Assembly: GCA_002315975.1 (NCBI GenBank)
Contig: DCIK01000015.1
Coordinates: 49,932 to 113,931 of the forward strand
DNA: 64,000 nucleotides
Direction of reading: 5' to 3'
Origin: Clostridiales bacterium UBA1728
GTDB lineage: Bacteria; Bacillota; Clostridia; Oscillospirales; Oscillospiraceae
Shown: positions 23,856 through 32,390 of the stretch, in pieces
Numbering within the stretch: the stretch's first letter is position 1
Layout: each line of letters begins with the position of its first letter
Made by a program: the position numbers and the translations under genes
The notes under the pieces: generated by a model
Database searches by the model: none
What the model was told of the DNA's origin: nothing
The model's input: the letters and a program-made list of their open reading frames with translations, nothing else

Positions 23856-25211
23856 TCAATACAGAGCGTTCACAAGCTGTCGAAAGGCGTTTCCGCGTTC
23901 CGCAAAATTCTTGAAGTGGTCAAAGGACGCACAGGCGGGGCTCAGCAGCACCAGATCGCCCTCCACAGCCATGGCGGACGCCTTCCGTACGGCCTCGTTG
24001 AAGTCCGGCTCCATGACTATGGGCAGGGCAGCTTCATCGTAAAGCGGAGAATCCGTAACTGCTTTGCGAATGGCCTCAGCGGTGAAGCCGGTAAGCACCA
24101 GCGCCTTGCATTTACTGCAGATTTCATCGCCCAGAGCGTCAAAGGGAATGTGCTTGTCATAACCGCCGGCGATGAGAATGGGCTTTTGCCTTACGGCTTC
24201 AAGCCCGGCGATGGTGCGGCTTGGACTGGAGGCAATAGAATCGTTGCAGTAGTCCACGCCCCGCAGGGTGCGGATGTGCTCCAGACGATGCTCCACACCC
24301 GGAAACTCCCGGGCGAGGGCCGCGCAGTTTTCGTCCGTGACCAGACCGTCGGTGAGGGCGAAGGCCGCCATAAAGTTCTCCACATTATGCCAGCCGGGAA
24401 TGCGAATCTCAGCAGCTGCCATGAGTGCCCTGCCGCCGCGATAAATGGTACCGTTTTCACAATATGCTCCGTCCACGGCCTTGCATCGGCTGAAGTAACG
24501 GGTCTGCCCGTTGGAGCGCAGAGGGGCGGTGACGGCATTGTCGGCGTTTACGATTAACAGGTCATCGGCGGTTTGCTGAGCAAAAATCTGCTTTTTAGCT
24601 GCCACATAGTCCTCCATATCCGGATGAACATCCAGATGGTTGGGGGCAAGATTGGTAATCAGAGCCCTGTGGGGATGGCAGCGCATACTGTGGAGCTGGA
24701 AGGAGGATAACTCCAGTACGACCTTATCCGTGGGCTGCATCTCCGGCAGCTTATCGAGAAGCGGGGTGCCGATGTTGCCGCCCAGCCAGACCCGATAGCC
24801 CTGACGCTTCAGAAGCTCCGCCGTCACCGTGGATGTTGTGGTCTTCCCGTCAGACCCGGTGATGGCAAGTATCTCGCAGGGGCAGAGGGAGAAGAAAACC
24901 TCCATCTCAGAGGTGAGCACCGCCCCCCTCTCGGCAAAGGCAGAGAGAAAGCGGGGGTGCAGACCGGGCGTGCGGAAAACGATATCAAAATCGGTATCAT
25001 CCAGATAGCTTTCCCCTGAATGGAGCTTGCAGCCCAAGGACTCCAGCCACAGTGCGGTGTCACCGAGCTTCTCTTTGGAGGCTTTATCGCAGGCTGTTAC
25101 ATCGCAGCCGGCTTCCAGCAGGAGCTTCAAGAGCGGCTTGTTGCTCACGCCGATACCCACCACTGCGATCCGTTTATCATGAAGGGAGGAAAGGTATTCG
25201 TTCAGGGTCAT
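23856..25211 (-). CDS. murD: UDP-N-acetylmuramoyl-L-alanine:D-glutamate ligase MurD
   Basis: This 451-aa cytoplasmic Mur ligase adds D-glutamate to UDP-MurNAc-L-Ala in peptidoglycan synthesis. It has the N-terminal Rossmann-like domain (RIAVVGIGVSNKPLLKLL), the ATP loop ITGSDGKTTTSTVTAEL, the ELSSFQLHS and NLAPNHLDVH motifs, and the C-terminal domain (YCNDSIASSPSRTIAGLEA, LLSPACASFDHFKNF). These match MurD rather than MurC/E/F. GGAGG lies before ATG 25211. Here it stands apart from a dcw cluster, leading an operon with the PLP enzyme and ligA. Confidence 0.97.
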   Translation of the reverse strand: MTLNEYLSSLHDKRIAVVGIGVSNKPLLKLLLEAGCDVTACDKASKEKLGDTALWLESLGCKLHSGESYLDDTDFDIVFRTPGLHPRFLSAFAERGAVLTSEMEVFFSLCPCEILAITGSDGKTTTSTVTAELLKRQGYRVWLGGNIGTPLLDKLPEMQPTDKVVLELSSFQLHSMRCHPHRALITNLAPNHLDVHPDMEDYVAAKKQIFAQQTADDLLIVNADNAVTAPLRSNGQTRYFSRCKAVDGAYCENGTIYRGGRALMAAAEIRIPGWHNVENFMAAFALTDGLVTDENCAALAREFPGVEHRLEHIRTLRGVDYCNDSIASSPSRTIAGLEAVRQKPILIAGGYDKHIPFDALGDEICSKCKALVLTGFTAEAIRKAVTDSPLYDEAALPIVMEPDFNEAVRKASAMAVEGDLVLLSPACASFDHFKNFAERGNAFRQLVNALY

Positions 25212-25240
25212 TAGAAAAACCTCCTTGCGTTCTCGCTTCT

Positions 25241-25269
25241 ATTATAAGAGCAGAAAAGAAAAAATTCAA
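25241..25269 (-). promoter_or_regulatory. Promoter of the murD operon
   Basis: On the minus strand TTGAAT (25269-25264), a 17-bp spacer and TATAAT (25246-25241) lie about 30 bases before the murD start. Confidence 0.75.
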
Positions 25270-25271
25270 CA

Positions 25272-25306
25272 TAAAAAAGGACGCAGGGCGGAAAAGCTCT
25301 GCGTCC
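25272..25306 (-). terminator. Terminator after the NifX-SlyD fusion gene
   Basis: GGACGCAGGGC (25279-25289) pairs with GCTCTGCGTCC (25296-25306), with one wobble pair and a six-base loop. On the minus strand the stem is followed by TTTTTT. Confidence 0.85.
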
Positions 25307-25324
25307 GGAGACAGAACAAAGGGA

Positions 25325-26203
25325 TTACTCCACGGAGACCAGCTCGATGTGGAAGTTCAGCTCCTTGCCGGCCATCTGGTGGTTAGCATCCAGCGTGATA
25401 TTCTTGTCGTCCTTGGCGATGACGGTCACGGCGAAGGGGCGGCCGCTGTTGTCGTACAGGTAGACCTGATCACCCAGCTTGCAGCTTTCGGAGCCGGGAA
25501 GGTTGGCGATCTCAAAGGTTACGATCATATTGGGGTTGGGCTGGCCGTAGGCCTCTTCGGGCATCAGGTGAATGTCGATGCTCTCGCCCACATTCATGGT
25601 GGCAACGGCCTTATCGTAGCCGTGGATCATCATGCCTGCGCCGCAGACGAACTCCAGAGGCTCTCCGCGCTCATAGGAGGAGTCGAACACAGTACCGTCA
25701 TTAAAGGTGCCGCGGTAGTGGGTCCGGCAGGTCTTGCCCACATTGGGACCCTCAAAGTCGGGCTCGGCATGGCAGCCGGCGCAGCCACCGCAGCCACCGC
25801 CGCAGTTGCCTTCGCACTCACATTCACCGCCTTCGCCGCCGCAGTTGCAGGTGTGCTCTTCCTCTTCATGGTCGTGGTGGTCACAGTTCTTACCCTGAGA
25901 CTTCAGCTCGCCGCGCAGGAAAGCGGCAACAGCCTCATCAGCGCTGCCAGTGGCACCGGAGATGGCAGCAATGCCGGCCTCCAGCAGAGCAGCCTGAGCA
26001 CCGCCGCCCATGCCACCGCAGATGACAACATCCACACCCTTGTCAGCAAGGAAGCCGGCAAGTGCCTCGTGGCCGGTACCCTCGTTGCCGATGATGTCCG
26101 TTGAGACAATGTTGCTCCCGCTCACCGTGTAGACTTTGAACATTTCGGTCTTGCCGAAATGCTGGAATACTTCTCCGTTCTCGTAGGTAACAGCGATTTT
26201 CAT
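25325..26203 (-). CDS. NifX/NifB-like domain fused to a SlyD-type FKBP prolyl isomerase
   Basis: The product has 292 aa in three parts. Residues 1-100 are a dinitrogenase iron-molybdenum cofactor-type domain (MKIAVTYENGEVFQHFGKTE, VDVVICGGMGGGAQAALLEA). Residues 105-146 are a linker with nine Cys and five His. Residues 155-292 are a SlyD-like FKBP with an IF insert (GTVFDSSYERGEPLEF, GAGMMIHGYDKA, MPEEAYGQPNPNM, DANHQMAGKELNF). NifX-type domains bind iron-sulfur or Fe-Mo cofactors, and SlyD is a prolyl isomerase with a metal-binding tail that delivers nickel. The fused protein therefore looks like a metal chaperone. No nitrogenase genes are nearby. GGAGG precedes ATG 26203. It lies 18 bases after the LCP gene. 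Confidence 0.88.
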   Translation of the reverse strand: MKIAVTYENGEVFQHFGKTEMFKVYTVSGSNIVSTDIIGNEGTGHEALAGFLADKGVDVVICGGMGGGAQAALLEAGIAAISGATGSADEAVAAFLRGELKSQGKNCDHHDHEEEEHTCNCGGEGGECECEGNCGGGCGGCAGCHAEPDFEGPNVGKTCRTHYRGTFNDGTVFDSSYERGEPLEFVCGAGMMIHGYDKAVATMNVGESIDIHLMPEEAYGQPNPNMIVTFEIANLPGSESCKLGDQVYLYDNSGRPFAVTVIAKDDKNITLDANHQMAGKELNFHIELVSVE

Positions 26204-26221
26204 AGGATTCCTCCAAATATA

Positions 26222-27211
26222 TTATTTCTTTTCGTTTTCGGGAATGTACATCAGCTCCACAAGCTGCCTGGTCAGATCGGCGTCGTCCACATAGAACTCC
26301 ACATAGCTGCTCTCATAGTTCAGCGTACCATCAAAGGAGCGAACCTCGCCGAGGGTATACTCGGAGAACTGATTGGCTATGCTGCTGAGCTGCTCAAGGG
26401 TCATATCGGTGACGCTGTAATCGGAAATGAGGGTAATAGTAGTAGTAACGAAATCCTCAGAGGAGGCCATGGCATCAAAATTATCGATGAATTTTCTGAT
26501 GTAGTTCCGCTGGCGCTGCATACGGTTGACATTGGTTCCGTCTGCCACATCGGAGCGGCCGCGAACATAGGTCAGTGCCTGACTGCCCTTCAGGGTAATG
26601 GTTTCACCCACAACGAAATCGGGCTCCCCTTCAAACTGGTCTTCAATCGTAACGGTTACACCGCCTACCGCATCGTTGAGCAGAGCCACGCCGTCCATAT
26701 TCATCATGAAATAGTGGTCGATCTTGCTCCCCTTCAGCAGCTCGGAAACGGCAGAAACCGTATTTTTGCAGCTGTCCTGCAGACCGGAGCCGTAGCAATG
26801 GGAAAGGGCAATCTGCATTTCGGCCTTGCCGGCGTCCTTACCGCCCAAGCCCAGCATGGTCACGGGAGTAATGGTATCGCGGTTGATGTGGAGAAGAGAA
26901 ACCGACTCGGTGCTTTTGTCAAAAACAGCGAGCATCAGGAAGTCGCACTGACCCTCATTATAGAAAAGTCCGCTATCCTGCACCGGACCATTGTTATCCA
27001 CACCCACAAAGAGAACTGTTGTAAGATTCTGATTCTGATAATAGCTTGATCCCTCCCATTCCACTACATTGGCAGCATTATTCTTATCAGCCGTAGGAGA
27101 CAGGCTCCCGCTTTTTTCTTCTGTCCCCTTGTCCATAAAAAAAGCCAGAACGAAGATAACAACAATCAGCACTACAGCAATAATGCCAAGGATCATTTTT
27201 TTATTTTTCAT
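26222..27211 (-). CDS. LCP-family (LytR-CpsA-Psr) cell-wall polymer ligase
   Basis: This 329-aa protein has an N-terminal membrane anchor (MILGIIAVVLIVVIFVLAFF) and an extracellular LCP domain. Typical motifs are TTVLFVGVDN, FLMLAVFDKSTESVSLLHINRDT and the arginine-rich YVRGRSDVADGTNVNRMQRQ, which bind the pyrophosphate of the lipid-linked donor. LCP enzymes attach teichoic acids or capsule polymers to peptidoglycan. The core is somewhat short and diverged, with DGTNVN in place of the usual D-DFGR pattern. It has a good promoter at 27248-27275 and probably shares its transcript with the NifX-SlyD gene. Confidence 0.87.
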   Translation of the reverse strand: MKNKKMILGIIAVVLIVVIFVLAFFMDKGTEEKSGSLSPTADKNNAANVVEWEGSSYYQNQNLTTVLFVGVDNNGPVQDSGLFYNEGQCDFLMLAVFDKSTESVSLLHINRDTITPVTMLGLGGKDAGKAEMQIALSHCYGSGLQDSCKNTVSAVSELLKGSKIDHYFMMNMDGVALLNDAVGGVTVTIEDQFEGEPDFVVGETITLKGSQALTYVRGRSDVADGTNVNRMQRQRNYIRKFIDNFDAMASSEDFVTTTITLISDYSVTDMTLEQLSSIANQFSEYTLGEVRSFDGTLNYESSYVEFYVDDADLTRQLVELMYIPENEKK

Positions 27212-27247
27212 ACCTCAATTTTCCTTTCGGTATAGCTCTTTCTCTAT

Positions 27248-27275
27248 TGTATAGCATAGCAACTGCAGCTGTCAA
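27248..27275 (-). promoter_or_regulatory. Promoter of the LCP gene
   Basis: On the minus strand TTGACA (27275-27270) and TATACA (27253-27248) have a 16-bp spacer, about 37 bases before the start codon. Confidence 0.65.
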
Positions 27276-27319
27276 GAGTTCGTCGTAATTCAAACACGAA
27301 GCGCAGGAATTTGAACATC

Positions 27320-28300
27320 TCAAAGAGCGCTTGCGTGCTCCATAGGAACAAAACGGATGCCGTCCTCCAGCTCCTCGTCTCCGGTTTTGGTGAAACCCAT
27401 GCGTTCATAAGCACCAACGGCTTCGGGTGCAGCGTTTACAGTAAATGCCTGACAGGGGTAAAAACGCAGAGCTGTATCCAGCAGCGCTCTGCCGATTCCC
27501 CGGCGCTGATGCTCGCTTTTGACAAAAAAGAGTGAGATATGGATCGCGTCCCGGATGAGCATCATCCCGACCAGCTCGCCGCAGAGAAACGCACCGAAGC
27601 CAATGCGGTTTCTGCTCGTTTCCGGATCGTTTACATAATGCCGGAAGGTTTCCACGCCTTCGAGGGAAGTGGTGGGCGCCAGACACTCCGCATAGACCTC
27701 CCACGCCAACGCCATGGCTGCGGGAAGCTCCTCTTTGGAGAGTCTGCGGCAGATGAGACCGCCTTCCCACTGCGCTCTGGTCAGCAGCGTAAAATGCTCG
27801 GTGAGCATTTTTCCCCGCCCTCTCCAATCGACAATTTCGGTATGATCAAAAACAAAGCCGCACTTCTCCATGACCCGCGCAGACTTTGCGTTTCCATCAA
27901 AATAGGCGCACCATAGCTTCTCGCAGTCCAGCTCCTCAAAGGCTCTCTTCTGAATCCGCTCCACTGCCTCGGGCATGATGCCGAGCCCCCAAAAGGGCTT
28001 TGCCACCCAATACCCCAGCTCCATGGCCTTGCTTTCGTCCTTCACGGCGGAGCGAGATGCCATCAGTCCCACGCTGCCGATGGGTTCGCCGCTTTCCTTC
28101 CATACGACCGCATAGGTCTCAGGTTCGGAGAGTACCGTGCGGATAATCTCGCGGCTCTCCTCCACGCTGGTATGAACCTCCCAGCCGGCGGCGGGGCCGA
28201 CAGCGGGATCGGAGGCATATTTGTAAAGAGCTTCAGCATCCGCCTCCGTCCAGGGGCGGAGCAGCAGCCGGGGAGTTTCCATGGTTATCGTTTCAGTCAT
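27320..28300 (-). CDS. Tandem GNAT acetyltransferase
   Basis: This 326-aa protein has two GNAT domains. Residues 5 to about 175 are RimJ/RimL-like (ETPRLLLRPWTEADAEALYK, ELGYWVAKPFWGLGIMPEAV, NAKSARVMEKCGFVF). Residues 185-326 form a second, different GNAT with the acetyl-CoA loop VKSEHQRRGIGRALL and AVGAYERMGFTKTG. Each alone would be a complete enzyme; substrates are unknown. I chose ATG 28300 with AAAGGTGA upstream. The gene overlaps the DUF5131 gene by 8 bases and is the last of a nine-gene minus-strand run that begins at 32884. Confidence 0.88.
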   Translation of the reverse strand: MTETITMETPRLLLRPWTEADAEALYKYASDPAVGPAAGWEVHTSVEESREIIRTVLSEPETYAVVWKESGEPIGSVGLMASRSAVKDESKAMELGYWVAKPFWGLGIMPEAVERIQKRAFEELDCEKLWCAYFDGNAKSARVMEKCGFVFDHTEIVDWRGRGKMLTEHFTLLTRAQWEGGLICRRLSKEELPAAMALAWEVYAECLAPTTSLEGVETFRHYVNDPETSRNRIGFGAFLCGELVGMMLIRDAIHISLFFVKSEHQRRGIGRALLDTALRFYPCQAFTVNAAPEAVGAYERMGFTKTGDEELEDGIRFVPMEHASAL

Positions 28301-29090
28301 AGCTTTCACCTTTGGTTAAACGTTTCATAATGGCGGCAGGGATCCCCTCTGTGCCGATGCCGAAGTCGATTCCTGCCTTTTTGGCCTGAGAAAGCTGCGC
28401 ACTGCGGGGGATATGGTAGGTTTTCCCGTCCTTGATGAGGGTGGCCCCGGTCTGATGAAAGAGGAAGGACACCCCGGCCTCCATGCACTGCCGGCGGACA
28501 GAGAGAACCCACTCATATCTAAGAGGACGCGCCTCCTGCCCGGATTCACCGCTGACGGAAACCTCCTCAATGGTATCGTCCAGCCAGGGGGTCAGGTTCA
28601 CGCTTCCGATCATGGGGGCAACAATAATGGTCTTATGCTTGATGGGCGCGGCTTTGAAGATGGGTAGCCGGTAATCGGCCCGATCCTGATTCTCCACCGT
28701 GCAGCCGATAATCACATTGTCGTAGCCGTCGCCCCAATCGGGAGGCAGACACTGCTCCAGGCGGTCTATGCGCTTGGTGAAAAAGCAGAACCTCAGATCG
28801 CTGCGATAGCGGATCATCTCCCAGCACTCGCCGCGCCAGATGTCCGCGTCCTGCAAAAGAAAATCGGAGGTAAAGCAGGTATAGACCATACTGCCGGGAG
28901 CAAGCTTGTACTCCCCTGCCCTTGTCCTTGCCAGCGGCAGCTTAAAGCTGCCTGTTTTGCGGCAGAGGCTGCTCTCCACTGCGGAGCCGTAGCGCTCGTC
29001 CTGCCGGTACACATAGCAGTATCTGCAGCCGTCGGAAATCTTTGTGCAGCCATGCCAGGGGTTCCAGCTGTTTTCGGAAAAGCTGTTCAT
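28293..29090 (-). CDS. DUF5131 (phage Gp37/Gp68-like) radical-SAM-type protein
   Basis: This 265-aa protein is of the DUF5131 / Gp37-Gp68 family. It begins SWNPWHGCTKISDGCRYCYV, whose cysteine spacing recalls a radical SAM iron-sulfur site, and continues with MVYTCFTSDFLLQDAD and RFCFFTKRIDRLEQCLPPDW. The NVIIGCTVENQDRADYRLPI block and VSVSGESGQEARPL are also family signatures. Members occur in phages and mobile DNA; the reaction is unknown. I chose ATG 29090 with GGGGAGG just before it; an in-frame upstream start at 29135 lacks such a site. Confidence 0.87.
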   Translation of the reverse strand: MNSFSENSWNPWHGCTKISDGCRYCYVYRQDERYGSAVESSLCRKTGSFKLPLARTRAGEYKLAPGSMVYTCFTSDFLLQDADIWRGECWEMIRYRSDLRFCFFTKRIDRLEQCLPPDWGDGYDNVIIGCTVENQDRADYRLPIFKAAPIKHKTIIVAPMIGSVNLTPWLDDTIEEVSVSGESGQEARPLRYEWVLSVRRQCMEAGVSFLFHQTGATLIKDGKTYHIPRSAQLSQAKKAGIDFGIGTEGIPAAIMKRLTKGESYD

Positions 29091-29159
29091 TCCACGGCCT
29101 CCCCGTAAATGTGTACACGGACTTCGTCGGGACAAGACTTAAGTATTTCTCTTCTATGC

Positions 29160-29636
29160 CTACAGCAGCTTTTCGCAGGGGTAAAAAAGATTCTCATACA
29201 TCTCAAGCGGTTCATAATGTACATATCCACAGGAGGCGTAGCAGCGACAGGCCGGGGTATTTTTCACTGCGGCCAGCAGGTGTACGGCTTTGATGCCCTG
29301 CGTACGCAGCAGCTCCTCGGCCTTCGTTACCAGCCAGCCGGAGAGTCCCCTGCCCTGCATATCAGGACGGATGACCACCCGAGCCAGCTCGGCCACAGCT
29401 TCGCGACACTGCCAGAAGGGCAGCTCGTCCAGCTCGTTCTCCGCAGCGAAGGAGACGGCACCCAGCACTTCCTCTTCGGCAGTCAGGACATAAAGACCTG
29501 CGTTTTCAAAGTCATAGTTTATATCTTCCATCGTGGGATAAAACTCGTTCCAGGTGCAGTATTCTCCTCCGATAACGGAGCGATACAGCGCCAGCACGGC
29601 ACCGAGCTCGTCTTCTTTTGCGGGGCGAAAATCCAT
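29160..29636 (-). CDS. GNAT family N-acetyltransferase
   Basis: This 158-aa single-domain GNAT protein starts MDFRPAKEDELGAVLALYRS. It has the acetyl-CoA-binding loop ELARVVIRPDMQGRGLSGWL and the terminal ACRCYASCGYVHYEP. The substrate is unknown. The start codon overlaps the stop of the small membrane protein gene by one base (TAATG), so the two are coupled. Confidence 0.9.
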   Translation of the reverse strand: MDFRPAKEDELGAVLALYRSVIGGEYCTWNEFYPTMEDINYDFENAGLYVLTAEEEVLGAVSFAAENELDELPFWQCREAVAELARVVIRPDMQGRGLSGWLVTKAEELLRTQGIKAVHLLAAVKNTPACRCYASCGYVHYEPLEMYENLFYPCEKLL

Positions 29637-29896
29637 TATTCTTCCTTTTCAGGTATGAGGCTTCCCACCGTCATACCGATGAGTATGCCGAGGCTCAGAG
29701 AAGTACCGGCGCTTACGCTCACGACTTTTCCAACAGCAGTTCCGAGAATCAGGCCAAATACCATACCTTCTGTCATAAAACTTGATACTTTACTGCCTTT
29801 TATGTTTTGCTGACCCAAACGGGCGCAGAGGATTGCCGCGCACAGACCCATAACGATCCACGGGAATGCTGCGGAAAAGAAGTCGCTCATTCGCAT
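29636..29896 (-). CDS. Small membrane protein of unknown function
   Basis: This 86-aa protein has two or three hydrophobic segments (FPWIVMGLCAAILCARL, GMVFGLILGTAVGKVVSV, LSLGILIGMTVGSLI). Repeated small-residue pairs (GxxxG-like GLILGTAVG and GILIGMTVG) suggest close helix packing. I do not recognise a family. It sits between the AlkD-like gene (7 bases upstream) and a GNAT gene (1-base overlap). Confidence 0.72.
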   Translation of the reverse strand: MRMSDFFSAAFPWIVMGLCAAILCARLGQQNIKGSKVSSFMTEGMVFGLILGTAVGKVVSVSAGTSLSLGILIGMTVGSLIPEKEE

Positions 29897-29903
29897 TCCC
29901 GCC

Positions 29904-30578
29904 TTACTTCAAAGTGCGTAGATATTCCTTCTGCGCATCGCTTATACGAAAGCTCTCAATGGCCTTCTGGATGGTTTTCCGATGCGTCCAGTCGCAGAGG
30001 CGGTGCTGCTCGATATAAGGGATAGCAGCATCCCACTGTTTGGCGAGCGCCGTGGCAAAGTACCAGGCCACCATCATCCGCACATAGTATTCCTCGCTCT
30101 CCACGCCTGCGGCAAGCTCCAGCTGGTCGGGAGCAAAATCCGACCCAAGAAACTCGGTCATGAGCGTATCCAGCCCGAAGCGGATGGTATAGGTTTCCGA
30201 AGAGCGAATCCAGCGCTCTGCCTCCGGCAAAAGCTCCCGGTGATGTTTTGCAAAGACCGTTGGCCGCAGGGTATCGCAGACGGCCCAGTTGTCGATATGG
30301 GGTAAAAAAGCCTCAATGCGTTCCATGCAGTGCGCATAATCCTTCTCCCCGATGAGAAGCACAGAATGGAGCAGGTTTTCATCGTAATACCGATGGGGCA
30401 GCTCGTCCAGAAACTTCTCCCGGGTGCCGTCCTTTTTCATCTCCGCTGCCAGCTGACGCAATGCAGGCACTCGGACACCCAGAAAGCTGTCGGGATCAGG
30501 CCCCGGAGTAAGCCTGCGCTGGAAGTTGGCGTAGCTCTCCTCGCCCAAGGCGCGAAGGCGTTCAAGTATCTCTTCCAT
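29904..30578 (-). CDS. DNA alkylation repair protein (AlkD-like HEAT repeats)
   Basis: This 224-aa all-helical protein is of the AlkD/AlkC family of DNA glycosylases that remove bulky or charged alkylated bases. Typical blocks are FLGVRVPALRQLAAEMKKDG, YYDENLLHSVLLIGE, FLPHIDNWAVCDTLRPTVF and YYVRMMVAWYFATALAKQW. The aspartate-tryptophan pair of the active cleft matches HIDNWAVCD and the aromatic residues of MMVAWYF. The gene starts 3 bases after the lipoprotein stop, within the accessory operon. Confidence 0.92.
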   Translation of the reverse strand: MEEILERLRALGEESYANFQRRLTPGPDPDSFLGVRVPALRQLAAEMKKDGTREKFLDELPHRYYDENLLHSVLLIGEKDYAHCMERIEAFLPHIDNWAVCDTLRPTVFAKHHRELLPEAERWIRSSETYTIRFGLDTLMTEFLGSDFAPDQLELAAGVESEEYYVRMMVAWYFATALAKQWDAAIPYIEQHRLCDWTHRKTIQKAIESFRISDAQKEYLRTLK

Positions 30579-30580
30579 GT

Positions 30581-31048
30581 TTACTTCATCTCTGAGCTGC
30601 TCAGAAGCTCCCGCATGGTTTCCGTAAGCTCTGCGGGGAAAAGCTGATAGCCGTCCTCATGGAAGAGGCGGTAGGCATAGGCTTCGCCCCATTCGGGGGT
30701 AAACTGCACAGTCTGCAGCCATTCCTCGTTACCCTCGGCATCGGTGATGGTGAAGGAAGCGGAAAAGTCGGAGAGCTTTGCACCTTCAGGAAAATCACTG
30801 GCAAGGACATGGAAATAGAGCGTATCCTCCCCCAGCAAACTTCCATCGGCGTTCTGCATACCCATGGAGGCAAAGACCTCATCACCCAGTGAGAGGGTGA
30901 CGGAAGCACCCCTGAGCATATCCTTTGTGGTGTTCTCCAGAATGATCACAAATTCCTTTTCCTTTTTCGCGCCTTCCTCGCTCTCAGAGCAGGCGCAAAG
31001 ACTGCATATCAGTGCCAGAACGAGAATGATAGACATTATTTTCTTCAA
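30581..31048 (-). CDS. Small lipoprotein of unknown function
   Basis: This 155-aa protein has a lipoprotein signal peptide (MKKIMSIILVLALICSLCAC, with Cys20 as the likely lipid site). A beta-rich domain follows, with FVIILENTTKDMLRGASVTL and FPEGAKLSDFSASFTITDAE, like small immunoglobulin-like lipoproteins. No named family is recognised. The start is TTG 31048 with AAGGAGAG upstream, overlapping the hydrolase stop by 4 bases. Confidence 0.75.
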   Translation of the reverse strand: MKKIMSIILVLALICSLCACSESEEGAKKEKEFVIILENTTKDMLRGASVTLSLGDEVFASMGMQNADGSLLGEDTLYFHVLASDFPEGAKLSDFSASFTITDAEGNEEWLQTVQFTPEWGEAYAYRLFHEDGYQLFPAELTETMRELLSSSEMK

Positions 31049-31872
31049 AGCGAGTACTCTCCTTTCCTCGGCAGGGAATCCACGAATTTCTCAATGACGG
31101 CGTTCACTTCATCCGGGGCATCGGTGTTGGCATTGTGCCCTGCGCCGGGGATGATGCTCAACGGCAGTCCCGCCTCCTTCGCCCAGCGGCGGTTATAGCT
31201 TTTGGTAGAGCCGGCCCTGTCCTTCTCACCCAGCACTAAAATGGTGGGGCAGTCTATGTTGTAGGGAAGACCCTCATTGACGGCCTCAGCCAGAAGCTTA
31301 TAGCCAAAGCCGGCCAGCCGGCAGTATTCGCCCTTGTCATAGCTCTCCATCATTTCGCGCATGAGCGTCTGGCCGTACTCGCTTTCCGCGCAGCCCTTAG
31401 CGCCGGCATCCAGGAGCGTTTTCCAGGGATAGAGCCTGTAGATGGGCTCCATGCGTTTCAGGAGCCAGAGCTCGAAGCCCGTCATATAATGGCGCTGCAG
31501 CGGCGCCGAATCGATGGACACAAAGCCCAGCAGCCAGTGGGGATAGCGCTGCATATAGGACTGCGCCACGTAGCCGCCCATGGACTGACCGATCAACACC
31601 ACATTTTGCAGCCGCTCCGTCTGGAGTATATTGTGGAGCCATACAGCCTTGTCCATGAGGGTGTAGTTGTAGGAGAAGGGACGGGAGGCTCCGTGGCCGG
31701 GTGCATCCCAGACAAGGCAGGTGAATTTGCTCTCAAAATATGCGATCTGCTGATCGAAAAGGCGGTGGTCAGCAGTGAGACCCGGCAGGAAAACCAGCGT
31801 GGGACCCTCTTTGCGCTCGGAAATCCAATAGTGAATTCTACCGGATTGCGTGAGATATGTCCTCTCTTCCAT
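31045..31872 (-). CDS. Alpha/beta hydrolase
   Basis: This 275-aa alpha/beta-hydrolase-fold protein has the oxyanion segment LVFLPGLTADHRLF, the nucleophile elbow VLIGQSMGGYVAQSY (Ser in GQSMGG), an acid in ILVLGEKDRAGST and the catalytic histidine in IIPGAGHNANTDAPDEV. The domain between strands 6 and 7 forms a lid. It belongs to the ester or lactone hydrolase group, and the substrate is unknown. It lies in the accessory minus-strand run between a GNAT gene and a lipoprotein gene. Confidence 0.9.
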   Translation of the reverse strand: MEERTYLTQSGRIHYWISERKEGPTLVFLPGLTADHRLFDQQIAYFESKFTCLVWDAPGHGASRPFSYNYTLMDKAVWLHNILQTERLQNVVLIGQSMGGYVAQSYMQRYPHWLLGFVSIDSAPLQRHYMTGFELWLLKRMEPIYRLYPWKTLLDAGAKGCAESEYGQTLMREMMESYDKGEYCRLAGFGYKLLAEAVNEGLPYNIDCPTILVLGEKDRAGSTKSYNRRWAKEAGLPLSIIPGAGHNANTDAPDEVNAVIEKFVDSLPRKGEYSL

Positions 31873-31892
31873 GTGCGTACAAGCCTTTCTTA

Positions 31893-32390
31893 TTATTTAT
31901 GTAAACTATATACGGTGATATTGCCTTCCTCTTTGTCTGCATAGGTTTCCACAAGGCTCATGCCTATACGCTGGGCAACTCTGGCCGAGGGCGTGTTGGC
32001 CTCATGCATATAGGAGAAGAGCGAGAAAAATGGCGTATTTTCAAAGGCCCAATCCCGCACGGCGGCAGCCGCCTCCGTGGCATAGCCCTTATGCTGCCTG
32101 TCAGCACGGAAGTGATAACCGATTTCGGGACGGATAAAGCCGTTGATGTTCTGCATGGTAAGACCGCAGTCCCCGATCATCTCGCCGCTCTCCTTCAGAC
32201 ATACGGCCCAGAGCCCAAAGCCGAAAACTTCATAGCGCTCGATATTGCGGGAAATCCAATTGTGAACTCGGGCTTCGTCAAAGGCATAGGGGTAGTGCCG
32301 CATAATGTCACTGTCGGAGAGGATGGCATAGAGGGCAGCGAAGTCCTCTTCCGTCATCTCCCGCAGAAAGAGTCTTTCAGTCTCGATCAT
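31893..32390 (-). CDS. GNAT acetyltransferase, RimJ/RimL-like
   Basis: This 165-aa protein opens with MIETERLFLREMTEEDFAAL, the usual start of ribosomal-protein-type acetyltransferases. It has EIGYHFRADRQHKGYATEAA as the acetyl-CoA loop and NTPSARVAQRIGMSLVETY near the end. The target cannot be predicted; many of these act on small molecules or antibiotics. The start overlaps the previous stop by 4 bases (ATGA). Confidence 0.9.
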   Translation of the reverse strand: MIETERLFLREMTEEDFAALYAILSDSDIMRHYPYAFDEARVHNWISRNIERYEVFGFGLWAVCLKESGEMIGDCGLTMQNINGFIRPEIGYHFRADRQHKGYATEAAAAVRDWAFENTPFFSLFSYMHEANTPSARVAQRIGMSLVETYADKEEGNITVYSLHK

